Below, piece by piece: positions 52,624 through 61,751 of a stretch of 64,000 nt of DNA. Source of the DNA: Vibrio sp. 14G-20 (GTDB lineage: Bacteria; Pseudomonadota; Gammaproteobacteria; Enterobacterales; Vibrionaceae); NCBI RefSeq assembly GCF_026241515.1, contig NZ_JAPHPW010000007.1, positions 62,001 through 126,000 of the forward strand, read 5' to 3'. The notes below the pieces were generated by a model, which had not been told where the DNA came from, searched no databases, and worked only from the letters and a program-made list of their open reading frames with translations. Both the position numbers and the translations under genes were made by a program. Every line of letters starts with the position of its first letter. Position 1 is the stretch's first letter.

Positions 52624-52658
52624 TAGTTGTCAGTATTCAGGTTGAATATTGACAACTA
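52624..52658. repeat. Long hairpin downstream of fic
   Basis: TAGTTGTCAGTATTCA pairs with TGAATATTGACAACTA over 16 positions with one G-U and a three-base loop. There is no long T-run on either strand, so it may be an imperfect terminator of fic, a processing hairpin or the remains of a mobile element end. Confidence 0.7.
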
Positions 52659-52703
52659 TTGAAAAGAGTTTTAATTATAAAAACCAGAATGGGTATACAA
52701 ACC

Positions 52704-53804
52704 CTACTCCGGCAACAGATACCGCGTGCTTCGGCCGCCAGAACCGGATTTGACCAAGCAACCATGTCCAAGCAAAGCGCTCAAATGACGTGTTGCTGTG
52801 GCACTACTCACCTTCGCTACCTTTTTATATTGACTAGCATTGATACCTTCTGAAAAATCTCCATCGAGCATCCTATTAAGCACTTTCACTTGCTCTACAG
52901 TAAGCTTGGTTTGGTCAACACTTCGCCAATAATTGGTCTTATAAACGGTTTGGTCGACCTCAGAAAAAACGCCTGTAAACGTCTCATCTAATGTATTTAA
53001 GAACCACATCAACCAATCGCTGATATCGAGTCCCCCTTTCTGGGTTTTCTCCAATATCTCGTAGTAATGTTTGCGGTTAGCAAGTATCCCCACCGACATC
53101 GCATAGAAACGTACCGATTGCTTCTCTGCTTGTGCTAAAGCCAAGTCAGTCAACAATCGAGTAATACGGCCATTACCGTCATCTAACGGGTGTAAAGTGA
53201 TAAACCAAAGGTGAGTTATCGCAGCTCTAAGTAACGGATCGAGTGATTCATCGGTAAGTGAATCATTAAACCATGTGATAAACGCATCTAGCTCAGCATC
53301 AAGAATGTCTCGACTAGGCGCTTCAAAATGTACGGTCGGACGGTCAATTCTTCCCGATACCACTTGCATGGGAGTGTCACCTCTTAGCTGACCTCCGATT
53401 ACAGGGTTAAACATGGTGTAGCCCTGAGGAAACAGTCTATCGTGCCAATGCAAAATCCTATCAAGCGCTAATGGCTCAGTGAGATTCTGCACTGCATCCA
53501 ACATAATTTCCGCTAAGCCATCAGTTTGTTCTGTCGTAGGAAAAGGTCGCTCTTCACTCACGCCAAGTTTGTTAGCCAAAGAAGAACGAACAGAGAAGGC
53601 ATTCAGCTTTTCTCCTTCGATCGCACTGGAATGGACAATGTTCGCTAGCAAAGTATCGAGCATTGTTTGTGTTTGGTCTGCGGATTGAGAGGTTATCTTG
53701 CCTAATAGAATACCCTGATTAAGCCGCACTTCTCTTAACCTCACGCCTATTTTCTGATTATCCCAAACAAAGTTTGGCCAATTATCTTGTTGCCAAATCC
53801 ACAT
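52704..53804 (-). CDS. Fic domain protein with N-terminal inhibitory helix and C-terminal winged helix
   Basis: A 366-residue class II Fic protein, expected to transfer AMP onto target proteins. It carries an N-terminal inhibitory motif S59-SAIEG (pattern S/TxxxEG), then the Fic active site HPLDDGNGRITR starting at His205; Leu stands where Phe is usual. A C-terminal winged helix (about 310-366, VEQVKVLNRMLDGDF and SSATATRHLSALLGHGCLVKSG) follows. The ATG at 53804 comes after TGAGG with correct spacing. Upstream is a repeat-rich control region, so it probably represses itself. It is a stand-alone gene in an accessory pocket. Confidence 0.93.
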   Translation of the reverse strand: MWIWQQDNWPNFVWDNQKIGVRLREVRLNQGILLGKITSQSADQTQTMLDTLLANIVHSSAIEGEKLNAFSVRSSLANKLGVSEERPFPTTEQTDGLAEIMLDAVQNLTEPLALDRILHWHDRLFPQGYTMFNPVIGGQLRGDTPMQVVSGRIDRPTVHFEAPSRDILDAELDAFITWFNDSLTDESLDPLLRAAITHLWFITLHPLDDGNGRITRLLTDLALAQAEKQSVRFYAMSVGILANRKHYYEILEKTQKGGLDISDWLMWFLNTLDETFTGVFSEVDQTVYKTNYWRSVDQTKLTVEQVKVLNRMLDGDFSEGINASQYKKVAKVSSATATRHLSALLGHGCLVKSGSGGRSTRYLLPE

Positions 53805-53832
53805 ATTACGCCTCATGATGCGAAAGCTATAC

Positions 53833-53899
53833 TTATTCAAATCATATTATGAGCTGTTTAACCTCATTATTCAAATCACAACATGAGCCGAATAATGAG
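53833..53899. promoter_or_regulatory. Repeat-rich operator region upstream of fic
   Basis: A 22-base direct repeat, TTATTCAAATCA with tail ATGAGC, occurs at 53833-53854 and 53867-53888 (34 bases apart). It overlaps a perfect ten-base inverted repeat CTCATTATTC / GAATAATGAG (53863-53872 and 53890-53899). These lie 30-95 bases ahead of the fic start. Confidence 0.75.
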
Positions 53900-53944
53900 T
53901 TAATCACATCACAAAGGCGAAAGAGTAATTTCTAACCTACAAAA

Positions 53945-54283
53945 CTATTCACTCACAGCGAACACATCGCAGCGTGAGGCGCAGATGAAATCATTTTTGT
54001 GGAGGCCTTTGATTGAGTGGCTCCACCAAGTGACGGTGACTTTGCCCCATTCCAATAAGATCGAAGGGTGATGGAACTCTTCTTCTGCCAACTCTGACAC
54101 TTTGTTGCTGAATGCCCATGCTTGTTTGTAGTTCTTGAACTTAAACACCTTCTCAAGCTGTGGGATGCCGTCTCTTTCCATGATCTGCCAATCAGACAAC
54201 TCCAACAGTAAAGATTGTTGCTCATCTTTACTTAGGGCAATCGCGTCGATACTGCAGGCTTCGCATTTTTGTTCATTCAACAT
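53945..54283 (-). CDS. phhB: Pterin-4a-carbinolamine dehydratase
   Basis: A 112-residue enzyme that regenerates the tetrahydropterin cofactor used by phenylalanine hydroxylase. It shows the family motif [36 protein letters not shown] with catalytic histidines (HH, then H). The ATG at 54283 lies within the last codons of phhA (11-base overlap), so the two are co-translated. The longer frame upstream belongs to phhA. Confidence 0.95.
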   Translation of the reverse strand: MLNEQKCEACSIDAIALSKDEQQSLLLELSDWQIMERDGIPQLEKVFKFKNYKQAWAFSNKVSELAEEEFHHPSILLEWGKVTVTWWSHSIKGLHKNDFICASRCDVFAVSE

Positions 54284-55067
54284 GTGTTGGTTCCTTGGGT
54301 TCAAAAAGTGGTGGTAGTAACCCCGCATCAATCGCGAGATCAGCTTGCTGTAATAGGTTTTCCTGACTGATTTTGAAGAGCTCAGATAGCTCGTCGATCA
54401 CGTAATATTTCGGCTGCATGATGTCGATGCGGTAAGGGGTTCTTAAAACGGTTTGTAGATCGAACCGCTCGCGAACGGCCAAATCCCCTCCCAACGCATA
54501 CATAGTTTCCGCCGGAGACGAAAGAATGCCACCACCATAGATTTTCAGTTGTTGGCCTTCTTTTACTAAACCGAACTCGACCGTAAACCAATACAAACGG
54601 GCAAGATAAGCGCGCTGTTTTGATGTCGCCGCTTGGCCTAATTTTCCATAATGCTCAGTGAATGCTGCGAAATCAGCATTAGTGAGCATGGCACAGTGAC
54701 CAAAAATTTCATGAAAGAAATCAGGTTCTTGTAAGTAATCGAACTCGTCTCGTGTTCTCAAAAATGTCGCGACGGGGAATTTCTTATTCGCGAGCAAATC
54801 AAAGAAACGGTCGAAATCGATTAACGCCGGTACAGGCTGAACCTGCCAACCTGTTGTTTCCTTTAGCACTTTGTTTATCTCTGGAAGCTGGGGAACTCTG
54901 TCTAATGGCAGGTCCAGCAGGGTCAAACCGTGCAAATAGGCATCACAAGCGCGGTCACTAATGACCTCCAGTTGCCTTTTCACCAAGTCGTGCCAAATGG
55001 CATCTTCTTCGATGCTCCACTCAACCCATCCCTCTTGGCTCACGGGCTTAGAATGATATTGAGTCAT
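54273..55067 (-). CDS. phhA: Phenylalanine-4-hydroxylase
   Basis: A 264-residue non-heme iron enzyme that converts phenylalanine to tyrosine with tetrahydropterin and oxygen. The iron ligands His119 and His124 lie in [12 protein letters not shown] and the third ligand Glu in [13 protein letters not shown] near residue 168. The bacterial enzyme lacks the regulatory ACT domain of animals, as here. It is first gene of phhAB. The tyrosine made would feed the homogentisate genes at the right end of the window. Confidence 0.97.
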   Translation of the reverse strand: MTQYHSKPVSQEGWVEWSIEEDAIWHDLVKRQLEVISDRACDAYLHGLTLLDLPLDRVPQLPEINKVLKETTGWQVQPVPALIDFDRFFDLLANKKFPVATFLRTRDEFDYLQEPDFFHEIFGHCAMLTNADFAAFTEHYGKLGQAATSKQRAYLARLYWFTVEFGLVKEGQQLKIYGGGILSSPAETMYALGGDLAVRERFDLQTVLRTPYRIDIMQPKYYVIDELSELFKISQENLLQQADLAIDAGLLPPLFEPKEPTHVE

Positions 55068-55266
55068 TACACACCTCCTTTCGAATGTCTCACTTTAAGC
55101 CTATCTCCACTCCTTATAAGCGCCAATTTGCGCGATTTTTCTAAACAAGCGATCGTGTAACATTTTATTTACACAATTCCGCCAGACGCTTATTTTGCTG
55201 AACTTTTGACTTTGTAAAACCTAAATACCAGACTGAAAACGTTAATTTTTTGTTAAAGGTAAAGGA

Positions 55267-57273
55267 ATGCACGAAAGCAATAAGCCCATTTGGCAGCCAA
55301 GCGAGCAGCGTATAGACGATGCCAACTTAACCCGATTTATCGATAGCCTTGAACCATCTGGGTTAAACCTAGATAGGGACGTAAAAAGCTACGCCGAACT
55401 CCATCAATGGTCTGTGGATCAGCCGGAATCGTTTTGGAAAAACGTGTGGCAGTTTTGTGGAATGGTTGGTTCGCAAGACTGTGTTAACAAGGCAGAAAGC
55501 GAGACCATCAAAGCTCAAGGTGAGAGCCGCTGGCAGCAGCCTAAATCGAATCGTGATGCGGTTTGGTTTCCCAATGCACAAGTAAACTACGCCGAGAACT
55601 TGCTGCATTTGGCACACACCATGCCTGATGAGCTTGCGATTTGGTTTGAGAATGAACGTGGCGAACAACAGAGTTATACATGGAAAACCCTGTGTGAAGC
55701 GGTCTCTAGCGTTCAGCAATGGCTTGTCGATAGCGGAGTGAAACAAGGTGATGTGGTTGCTGCGTATGCGCCCTATCTGCCACAAACCGTAATAGCCATG
55801 CTCGCTACCACCAGCTTGGGCGCGATTTGGACATCAACCTCGCCTGACTTTGGTGTCGAGAGTGTGATTGAACGATTTGGCCAAGTTAAACCCAAGGTGC
55901 TGTTCACCTGTGACGGCTATACCTTCAATGGCAAAACGTTCGATATGACGGACAAGAACCGTGAAATCATCGAGCACTTAACCGAGCTAAAACAGGTGTG
56001 TCAGATCGGATATTTGGGAAGGAATGACTTTGAAAATGATGTATCGACCCGAAGCTGGCACAGCATCATCAATCATTATCAGCCACAACCTTTACGATTT
56101 GTGCGTGTCGGCTTCAATGAACCATTGCTTGTACTCTACTCTTCCGGCACAACAGGCAAGCCAAAGTGTATTGTTCACTCGGTTGGCGGCACCACCATCA
56201 ACCACCTAAAAGAGCATCAACTTCATTGCGATGTTAAACCAAACGATCGCGTGTTCTATTACACCACTTGTGGTTGGATGATGTGGAACTGGCACGTCTC
56301 TGCACTCGCCAGCGGCGCTTGTTTAGTGATCTTTGATGGCAGCCCTGTTTACCCGCAACCCAATGTACTGTGGGACTTGGCACAGCGCACCGATGTGTCG
56401 CTATTTGGTACATCTGCCAAGTATCTAGAAGCGATCGAGAAGGCTGAGCTCTCACCTATCGACAGCCATTCTCTTCCCCACTTAAGAACACTGTGCTCAA
56501 CGGGTTCTGTGCTCTACCCAGAGCAGTTTGATTACGTTTACAAACACATCAAACAAGACCTGCATTTAGCGTCCATTTCTGGTGGTACGGATATTTGTGG
56601 CTGCTTTGTGTTAGGTAACCCAATCTCGCCAGTGTATCGCGGTGAATGCCAACAGGCAGGGCTTGGCGTCGACATTAAGGTGTTCAATTCATCTGGTGAT
56701 GAGGTCCATCACGAACGTGGCGAACTGGTGTGCACAAATTCCCTCCCCAACTTCCCTGTTGGCTTCTGGAATGACACCGGAGAGCGCTATCACAACACTT
56801 ATTGGGATAGGTTCGATAATGTGTGGCATCACGGTGACGAAGTCGCACAGAGCGTGCACGGCGGTTATCTGTTCTACGGGCGAGGCGACACTACACTCAA
56901 TCCCGGTGGCGTGCGAATTGGTACCGCCGAGATCTATCAGCAAGTGAACACCATTGACGGCATCATCGATTCCATCGCCGTCGGTAAAGATGTCGACCGC
57001 AATGAGCAGATTTGGTTGTTCATTCAGTTGCAGCAAGGTGTGGCTCTCAATGAAACGCTATTGGCCGCCATTAAGCACAAGCTCAAATCATCTTGCTCAC
57101 CAAGGCATGTGCCGAGCCAGATCTTCGCTATCAGTGACGTGCCAAAAACACGATCAGGAAAACTGGTGGAGCTGGCGGTGAAACAGGTGGTGAATGGTAA
57201 GCCTGTCGAGAACATCGGCGCGATCGCTAACGCCGAGGTACTAGAAGAGATAAAGCGTACTGTTTCTCTTTAG
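55267..57273 (+). CDS. aacS: Acetoacetyl-CoA synthetase
   Basis: A 668-residue ATP-dependent ligase making acetoacetyl-CoA from acetoacetate and CoA in the cytoplasm. The N-terminal block has FPNAQVNYAENLL near residue 100. The AMP-binding motif LYSSGTTGKPKCIVH is near residue 293, and GRGDTTLNPGGVRIGTAEIY near 540 is characteristic of this subgroup. The C-terminal catalytic lysine is in PKTRSGKLVE. AAAGGTAAAGG precedes the ATG. It is divergent from phhAB; acetoacetate is one end product of tyrosine breakdown, so the two directions form one catabolic unit. Confidence 0.95.
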   Translation: MHESNKPIWQPSEQRIDDANLTRFIDSLEPSGLNLDRDVKSYAELHQWSVDQPESFWKNVWQFCGMVGSQDCVNKAESETIKAQGESRWQQPKSNRDAVWFPNAQVNYAENLLHLAHTMPDELAIWFENERGEQQSYTWKTLCEAVSSVQQWLVDSGVKQGDVVAAYAPYLPQTVIAMLATTSLGAIWTSTSPDFGVESVIERFGQVKPKVLFTCDGYTFNGKTFDMTDKNREIIEHLTELKQVCQIGYLGRNDFENDVSTRSWHSIINHYQPQPLRFVRVGFNEPLLVLYSSGTTGKPKCIVHSVGGTTINHLKEHQLHCDVKPNDRVFYYTTCGWMMWNWHVSALASGACLVIFDGSPVYPQPNVLWDLAQRTDVSLFGTSAKYLEAIEKAELSPIDSHSLPHLRTLCSTGSVLYPEQFDYVYKHIKQDLHLASISGGTDICGCFVLGNPISPVYRGECQQAGLGVDIKVFNSSGDEVHHERGELVCTNSLPNFPVGFWNDTGERYHNTYWDRFDNVWHHGDEVAQSVHGGYLFYGRGDTTLNPGGVRIGTAEIYQQVNTIDGIIDSIAVGKDVDRNEQIWLFIQLQQGVALNETLLAAIKHKLKSSCSPRHVPSQIFAISDVPKTRSGKLVELAVKQVVNGKPVENIGAIANAEVLEEIKRTVSL

Positions 57274-57313
57274 CGCTGAGACCTAGAAGAACATGATTTA
57301 GAAATAAAAAGTC

Positions 57314-57345
57314 CTCCGTGGAATTTAACGCCGCGGAGTTATTTT
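57314..57345 (+). terminator. Terminator after aacS
   Basis: The stem CTCCGTGG / CCGCGGAG with one wobble pair is followed by TTATTTTT, 40 bases after the aacS stop. Confidence 0.75.
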
Positions 57346-57413
57346 TGATCTTCGTATTCGCTTTATTTAGTGGGCTAGTCAGCACGAGCCTGTCATTTTC
57401 ACTCAAGGTTTAA

Positions 57414-57611
57414 GTTGTTCCAATCGGGAATATTGGAAGATTCAAATTTAATGGCACGAAAGCTGAAGAACTTGTCGATCATAACTGCCTGCTTTTCGAA
57501 GAGATGGAGGTAGAGCCAATGGGGTTATACGCCGTATATCCCGAGAACCGACATTTAACCGCAAGAATCAGAGCTTTAATCGATCATCTTGCTGCTTGGT
57601 TTAACGACTAA
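57414..57611 (+). pseudogene. Remnant of a LysR-type regulator C-terminus
   Basis: Read from 57414, 65 codons without a start of their own encode VPIGNIGRFKFNG, then EVEPMGLYAVYPENRHL and TARIRALIDHLAAWF before the stop at 57611. The last part is the characteristic end of LysR regulators (GLYAVYP-NRHL, then R-x-x-IDxL). An in-frame stop TAA directly precedes it, and the DNA-binding domain is absent. It is a decayed LysR gene with internal deletion, lying between aacS and an intact LysR gene. The rest of 57346-57736 shows no other gene. Confidence 0.75.
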
Positions 57612-57736
57612 GCGCTAACCAGTATTAGGTATTTAGGTGCCTCGCTTATATCTAGTTCTAGGCGAATTCTGACCGGCTCATTTACATTCTAATGAGTCTC
57701 AGAAATAGTCTTAGTGTGCTCTAGGTAAGAGCCAAA

Positions 57737-58654
57737 CTACATCAGTAAATCCCCGTATCTCACTTTATTGGTATCTACGATTTTTTTCTCAATAAAGTCT
57801 AAGAATACTTTAACTCTAACGGGTAAAACCCTGCCAGGTGGCCGTACCGCCCAAATTTTTGTGTCGTTCACAAGCTTATAATCCGGAAGGACTTGAATCA
57901 CTCGACCAGATTTTAACGAAGGCCCTGCATGCCAGTAAGAAGCCATACCAATCCCCATACCAGACTCAACAAGATCACTGATCGCATCCCCTAAGTTTAA
58001 GGAGATCGGATTTGCTACAGATACCTTGTGTACTTTCCCATCAGCACTCATAAACGCCCAATCGACAGCATGACCCAAGGGCAAACATCGATGCTTGAGT
58101 AAATCTTCTGGGCTTTCAGGCGCACCATATTTTTCAATATAGTCTGGTGAAGCAACTAGCATAATTGGATTGTCAGCCAGTCGCCTCGCTAACAGGTTAC
58201 TTGAAGACAAGTTACCAATACGGAAGGCTAAGTCGTAGCCATGCTCAATTAAATCCTCGGTTTTATCATTAAAGTCAATTTCCAATTCAAGATTAGGATA
58301 CAGCTCGAGTAACTCAGGGATAAAGGGAACAATGTAGTGTCGACCATATGAAGCTGATACAGCCACTTTTAATCGCCCTTGAACATTGCTTTCGCTACCT
58401 TTGAAGACATTTGCCACCTCTTCAACATCGTCAACAATGCGTCTGGCATGAGGTAAAAACATTTCACCATCATGAGTCAATGTGATGGTTCTTGTTGAGC
58501 GATGGAACAGTTTTACGCCTAGCTCCGCCTCTAATTGTTGGACTCTTTGGCTGGCATTAGTCGTTGAAAGCCCAAAGTCTTCGCCAGCACGTCCAATTTT
58601 TCCTATTTCTACAACTCGTAAGAATAACGCTAAGGTTTTTAGATCAAAGTTCAC
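57737..58654 (-). CDS. LysR family regulator divergent from quinone-reductase-like gene
   Basis: A 305-residue LysR-type regulator of the CrgA-like group. The DNA-binding part holds GRAGEDFGLSTTNASQRVQQLEAELGVKLFHRSTR (about 20-55), and the effector domain starts near residue 88 with LKVAVSASYGRHYIVPFI. It faces an MDR reductase and ABM-domain genes across 117 bases, and presumably controls them in response to a quinone or electrophile. It is a close architectural parallel to the regulator at 24598. Confidence 0.92.
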   Translation of the reverse strand: MNFDLKTLALFLRVVEIGKIGRAGEDFGLSTTNASQRVQQLEAELGVKLFHRSTRTITLTHDGEMFLPHARRIVDDVEEVANVFKGSESNVQGRLKVAVSASYGRHYIVPFIPELLELYPNLELEIDFNDKTEDLIEHGYDLAFRIGNLSSSNLLARRLADNPIMLVASPDYIEKYGAPESPEDLLKHRCLPLGHAVDWAFMSADGKVHKVSVANPISLNLGDAISDLVESGMGIGMASYWHAGPSLKSGRVIQVLPDYKLVNDTKIWAVRPPGRVLPVRVKVFLDFIEKKIVDTNKVRYGDLLM

Positions 58655-58771
58655 TTCATCCGCCTCTCTATTAATCCCGAATTTAAGGATAGTCTTTCCT
58701 CAATCCGCTAGATGATACCAAATAATGGCACATATATAATCGTTTACGAGTTCACCACCGGAGACAAACCA

Positions 58772-59713
58772 ATGAAAGCAATTATTACTCATCAAGCAGG
58801 CGGCATTGAAAACCTACAGTTGCACGACGTAGAAAAGCCAACAATTAGAGCCAATGAAGTACTAGTAGAAACTCGAGCCATCAGCATTAATCCTGCGGAT
58901 ACCAAAGTGAAGTATGCAGAAGAAGCGTTACTTGATTTGTATGGCGAAGAGCGTCCTATCATTTTGGGGTGGGACATTGCAGGCACAGTGATTGAAGCTG
59001 GTGCAAACGTCACCAATTTCAAAGTGGGTGACAACGTCTTTGGTATGGTGAATTTTCCAGGAAATGGTAAAGCGTATGCGGAGTATGTTGCCTCTCCAGA
59101 ATCACATCTCGCATTAATACCTGAGAGCGTTAATTTTATCGATGCAGCAGCAACCACACTTGCTGCCATGACGGCCTATCAGGCATTAAACGGTCGGGTA
59201 AACCAAGGTGATAAAGTTCTTATTCATGCGGGATCTGGCGGCGTGGGTCACTTTGCCGTTCAAATAGCCAAACAAATGGGCGCTTATGTTTATTCAACAA
59301 GTTCGGTTCGAAATAAGGATTTTGTGATGTCGCTTGGTGCAGATGAGCACATTGATTACCGTGAGCAAGACTTTGAAAAAGTACTACATGATATTGATTT
59401 GGCGTTCGACACGGTGAGCCCAGAAAACGCTAAAAAGTCGCTACAAGTGCTGCGTTCTGGTGGTCAACTCGTTTCAATTACGATTCGAGAGCCTTCAGAT
59501 AACATGCAAAAAACTGCGTTTGAATCAAATTTAACGATTACTCCGCTTCTTGTTCAATCTAACGGTGAAGACGCTTCAAAGATTGCTGAAATGCTCGCCA
59601 ACAACTCGATCAAACCACACGTATCTCAAATTTTCGAGTTTAAAGATTTAGCTCTGGCGCACACTGCTGTCGAAACTGGCCGAACCGTAGGTAAAGTTAT
59701 CGTAACGGTTTAG
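58772..59713 (+). CDS. Zinc-independent NADP-dependent MDR oxidoreductase (quinone oxidoreductase-like)
   Basis: A 313-residue medium-chain reductase. It opens MKAIITHQAGGIENLQLHDV, has WDIAGTVIEAGANVTNFKVGDNVFGM near residue 70 and the cofactor motif VLIHAGSGGVGHFAVQIAKQMGA near 150. The cysteines that bind structural zinc in alcohol dehydrogenases are absent, fitting a quinone or enoyl reductase. The ATG at 58772 follows GGAGAC; the longer frame reaches into the LysR promoter. It heads a run with two small genes for ABM and DUF1330 proteins. Confidence 0.92.
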   Translation: MKAIITHQAGGIENLQLHDVEKPTIRANEVLVETRAISINPADTKVKYAEEALLDLYGEERPIILGWDIAGTVIEAGANVTNFKVGDNVFGMVNFPGNGKAYAEYVASPESHLALIPESVNFIDAAATTLAAMTAYQALNGRVNQGDKVLIHAGSGGVGHFAVQIAKQMGAYVYSTSSVRNKDFVMSLGADEHIDYREQDFEKVLHDIDLAFDTVSPENAKKSLQVLRSGGQLVSITIREPSDNMQKTAFESNLTITPLLVQSNGEDASKIAEMLANNSIKPHVSQIFEFKDLALAHTAVETGRTVGKVIVTV

Positions 59714-59764
59714 TTCCCATAAGTCATTGAAGTTAAAATTAAAAATCCAACAAGGTGTAGAGTA

Positions 59765-60391
59765 ATGATTAACCAAATTGTAAAGTTCACAGTAAAGCCA
59801 GAATACGAAGACGAATTTCAACAAGAGCTATTGGAGCACCAACTGGCGAGTAGCCAAGAAGCTGGCAATGTGGAGATGCGAATCTATGTTGATAACCAAG
59901 ATTCGAATCTATTTTTTGCCTACGACCGTTGGGTCAATCAGGAGGCTTTGGATTCACACTTACAGCAGGCACACACTCAAAAACTCATCAAACTGACAGA
60001 AACTGCTTTGGTTGAGCCTGCGATGGTTTTGAACCTTAGTGAAACAACCCCTGCGCCTGTGGCCTTGAAGCAAGCAGATAAAGAGGATGAGAAATTTAAT
60101 ATTTTCTTCATTTTCAAACTAAAAATGGAACATCGTGAAGCGCTAATCGCCCAGTTCGAGGAGCATATTCAACACACTCGCACCGAGGCAGGTAATTTGT
60201 TGTTTGATTTGTTTACCATTAATGGCAATGACGACACGTTAGCCGTGTATGAACACTGGAGAAAAGAATCGGATGTTTGGGATATCCACTTTAATCAGCC
60301 TTACTCGAAAGTGACTGGGGCATTAATGGAGAAAGCCGTGGTAGGTGATATGAACCAGTACATGAACTTTGTCACTCAAATAGCGGGTTGA
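59765..60391 (+). CDS. Two-domain antibiotic biosynthesis monooxygenase (ABM) protein
   Basis: A 208-residue protein formed by two ABM/dimeric alpha-beta-barrel units: residues 1-95 (INQIVKFTVKPEYEDEFQQEL then NLFFAYDRWVNQEALDSHL) and residues 110-205 (FNIFFIFKLKMEHREALIAQF then TLAVYEHWRKESDVWDIHF). Single-domain relatives such as YgiN oxidise quinols. It lies 51 bases after the reductase and 12 before the DUF1330 gene, so all three are probably co-transcribed in a quinone-handling set. Confidence 0.88.
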   Translation: MINQIVKFTVKPEYEDEFQQELLEHQLASSQEAGNVEMRIYVDNQDSNLFFAYDRWVNQEALDSHLQQAHTQKLIKLTETALVEPAMVLNLSETTPAPVALKQADKEDEKFNIFFIFKLKMEHREALIAQFEEHIQHTRTEAGNLLFDLFTINGNDDTLAVYEHWRKESDVWDIHFNQPYSKVTGALMEKAVVGDMNQYMNFVTQIAG

Positions 60392-60403
60392 TTGGAGATA
60401 ATA

Positions 60404-60715
60404 ATGACGGCTTATTATGTAGTTAATTATGATATTGCGGATGAAGAACTTTATGCACAATACAACCCTGGGTTAAATCATGTCACTGCTAACACGGTTG
60501 CAAAGCATGGTGGTGAGATTTTGGTCGCAACAAGTGAAGGTCAGACACTGTCGGGGCAATGCTTACAAATGAAAGTAATCATTCAGTTCCCAAGTAGAGA
60601 AGCTGCATTAGCATGGGATAATGACATTGAATATCGTGACGCAAAACTCATACGCCTTGCTGCCACTACCAATATAGATTGCTACATTGTAGACAAATTG
60701 GTTGTTCCGTCTTAA
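60404..60715 (+). CDS. DUF1330 family protein
   Basis: A 103-residue protein with the ferredoxin-like dimeric barrel fold of DUF1330: opening AYYVVNYDIADEELYAQYNPGL, then VAKHGGEILVATSEGQTLSG and VIIQFPSREAALAWDNDIEY. The ATG at 60404 follows TTGGAGATAATA; an in-frame TTG four codons earlier lies in this site. It is last in the reductase-ABM run. Function unknown, and it may modify or bind the same small molecule. Confidence 0.88.
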   Translation: MTAYYVVNYDIADEELYAQYNPGLNHVTANTVAKHGGEILVATSEGQTLSGQCLQMKVIIQFPSREAALAWDNDIEYRDAKLIRLAATTNIDCYIVDKLVVPS

Positions 60716-60980
60716 TACCAAGAATCTTATTTAAGTACAGGTAGTGGAAGGCGTAGCGGATGAGTAAAGTTGATCGTTACTTTTAGGTGATTCGAATACT
60801 TTGTAGAAGCAGAGATTATTCGCATCACCTTAGTTCTATTGGCTTCTTAACAAGCTTTTGTCCCGCGGCGTTCAATCTAACCCTCACCATAGTTTGCCAG
60901 GACGAAAAATATCAAAGCAAAAGGATGACTAGAAATACCAACATAAGGCTTTCTAACCTCGGAAAAGCCTGCAGCTATAA

Positions 60981-61616
60981 CTAAACAGCGGTTTCCAAGA
61001 TGGTGGGGATTCGCTTTGCTAGTATCTCAGCAAACTTTTCATGCTGAGATGCTTGCCAATGTATACCTTCTTTTGGGCAAGGTTGGATTTCGGTTGCAGC
61101 ATCAAAGAAATGACAACCCAGCTCTTGGGAGCGAAGTTTAAAATAGTGTCCTAGCTGCTTTGATTTAGCTTCAGCGTTCGTAAAACCCTCTTTTAATGGA
61201 TTCACTTCAAGGACATGAGTAGGTGACACTAGCAAGACTTCAGCAGGCTTAGTCATAAAACCGTGTTGATAGGTTTGTATCAGTTGAACGAGTCTTGCAG
61301 CCCCTTTAGATATATCACTGGCAGTCAAATTGAAACGAGATTTGAGGTCATTGGTTCCAAGCATCAGTATAACAAGATCGGGGTGATGGCTTTCTATGCA
61401 CGGTAAAAGGTAATCTAGCCCTTTTTTTCCTGCTTCATAAGGATCATCTAAAACGGTTGTTCTGCTGTTTAAACCCTCTTCAATCACGACATAATTAGGG
61501 AGTTTTGATTGAAGTAACATCGTCCAGCGCTCTGCACGGTTATATCTACGCGGTAAGTCTGGGGAACATCCCCAAGTGTTGGAATCGCCAAAACATAGAA
61601 CTGATTTCATAGCCAT
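60981..61616 (-). CDS. SGNH/GDSL hydrolase
   Basis: A 211-residue serine esterase-type enzyme. Block I CFGDSNTWGCSPD carries the catalytic serine near residue 11, LNSRTTVLDDP follows, block III is LMLGTNDLKSRF, and the final block has GIHWQASQHEKFAEIL with the catalytic His. The pattern with RYNRAERWTMLLQ resembles the arylesterase/acetylxylan-esterase-like subgroup. It has no signal peptide when started at the ATG 61616; the upstream extension to 61688 is hydrophobic and could be a membrane anchor, but has no clear start signal. It lies downstream of maiA. Confidence 0.85.
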   Translation of the reverse strand: MAMKSVLCFGDSNTWGCSPDLPRRYNRAERWTMLLQSKLPNYVVIEEGLNSRTTVLDDPYEAGKKGLDYLLPCIESHHPDLVILMLGTNDLKSRFNLTASDISKGAARLVQLIQTYQHGFMTKPAEVLLVSPTHVLEVNPLKEGFTNAEAKSKQLGHYFKLRSQELGCHFFDAATEIQPCPKEGIHWQASQHEKFAEILAKRIPTILETAV

Positions 61617-61751
61617 TTTATTCGTTGATTTAAAGATATTTAATTGTATTACAAATAAAATAAAAATTGTTAGCACGACGTCAGACACACCTTAGATGCT
61701 TGTGGTATATCGTATTGCAGTCGAAATTAGCCGTAAAGTGTTGCTATACGT

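Noticed and set aside
55369-55785. 138-codon minus-strand frame inside aacS
   Set aside because: Antisense shadow of the conserved N-terminal part of acetoacetyl-CoA synthetase.
60787-60984. 65-codon plus-strand frame after the DUF1330 gene
   Set aside because: It has no start signal or known family. The 265-base gap 60716-60980 otherwise shows nothing I can support.
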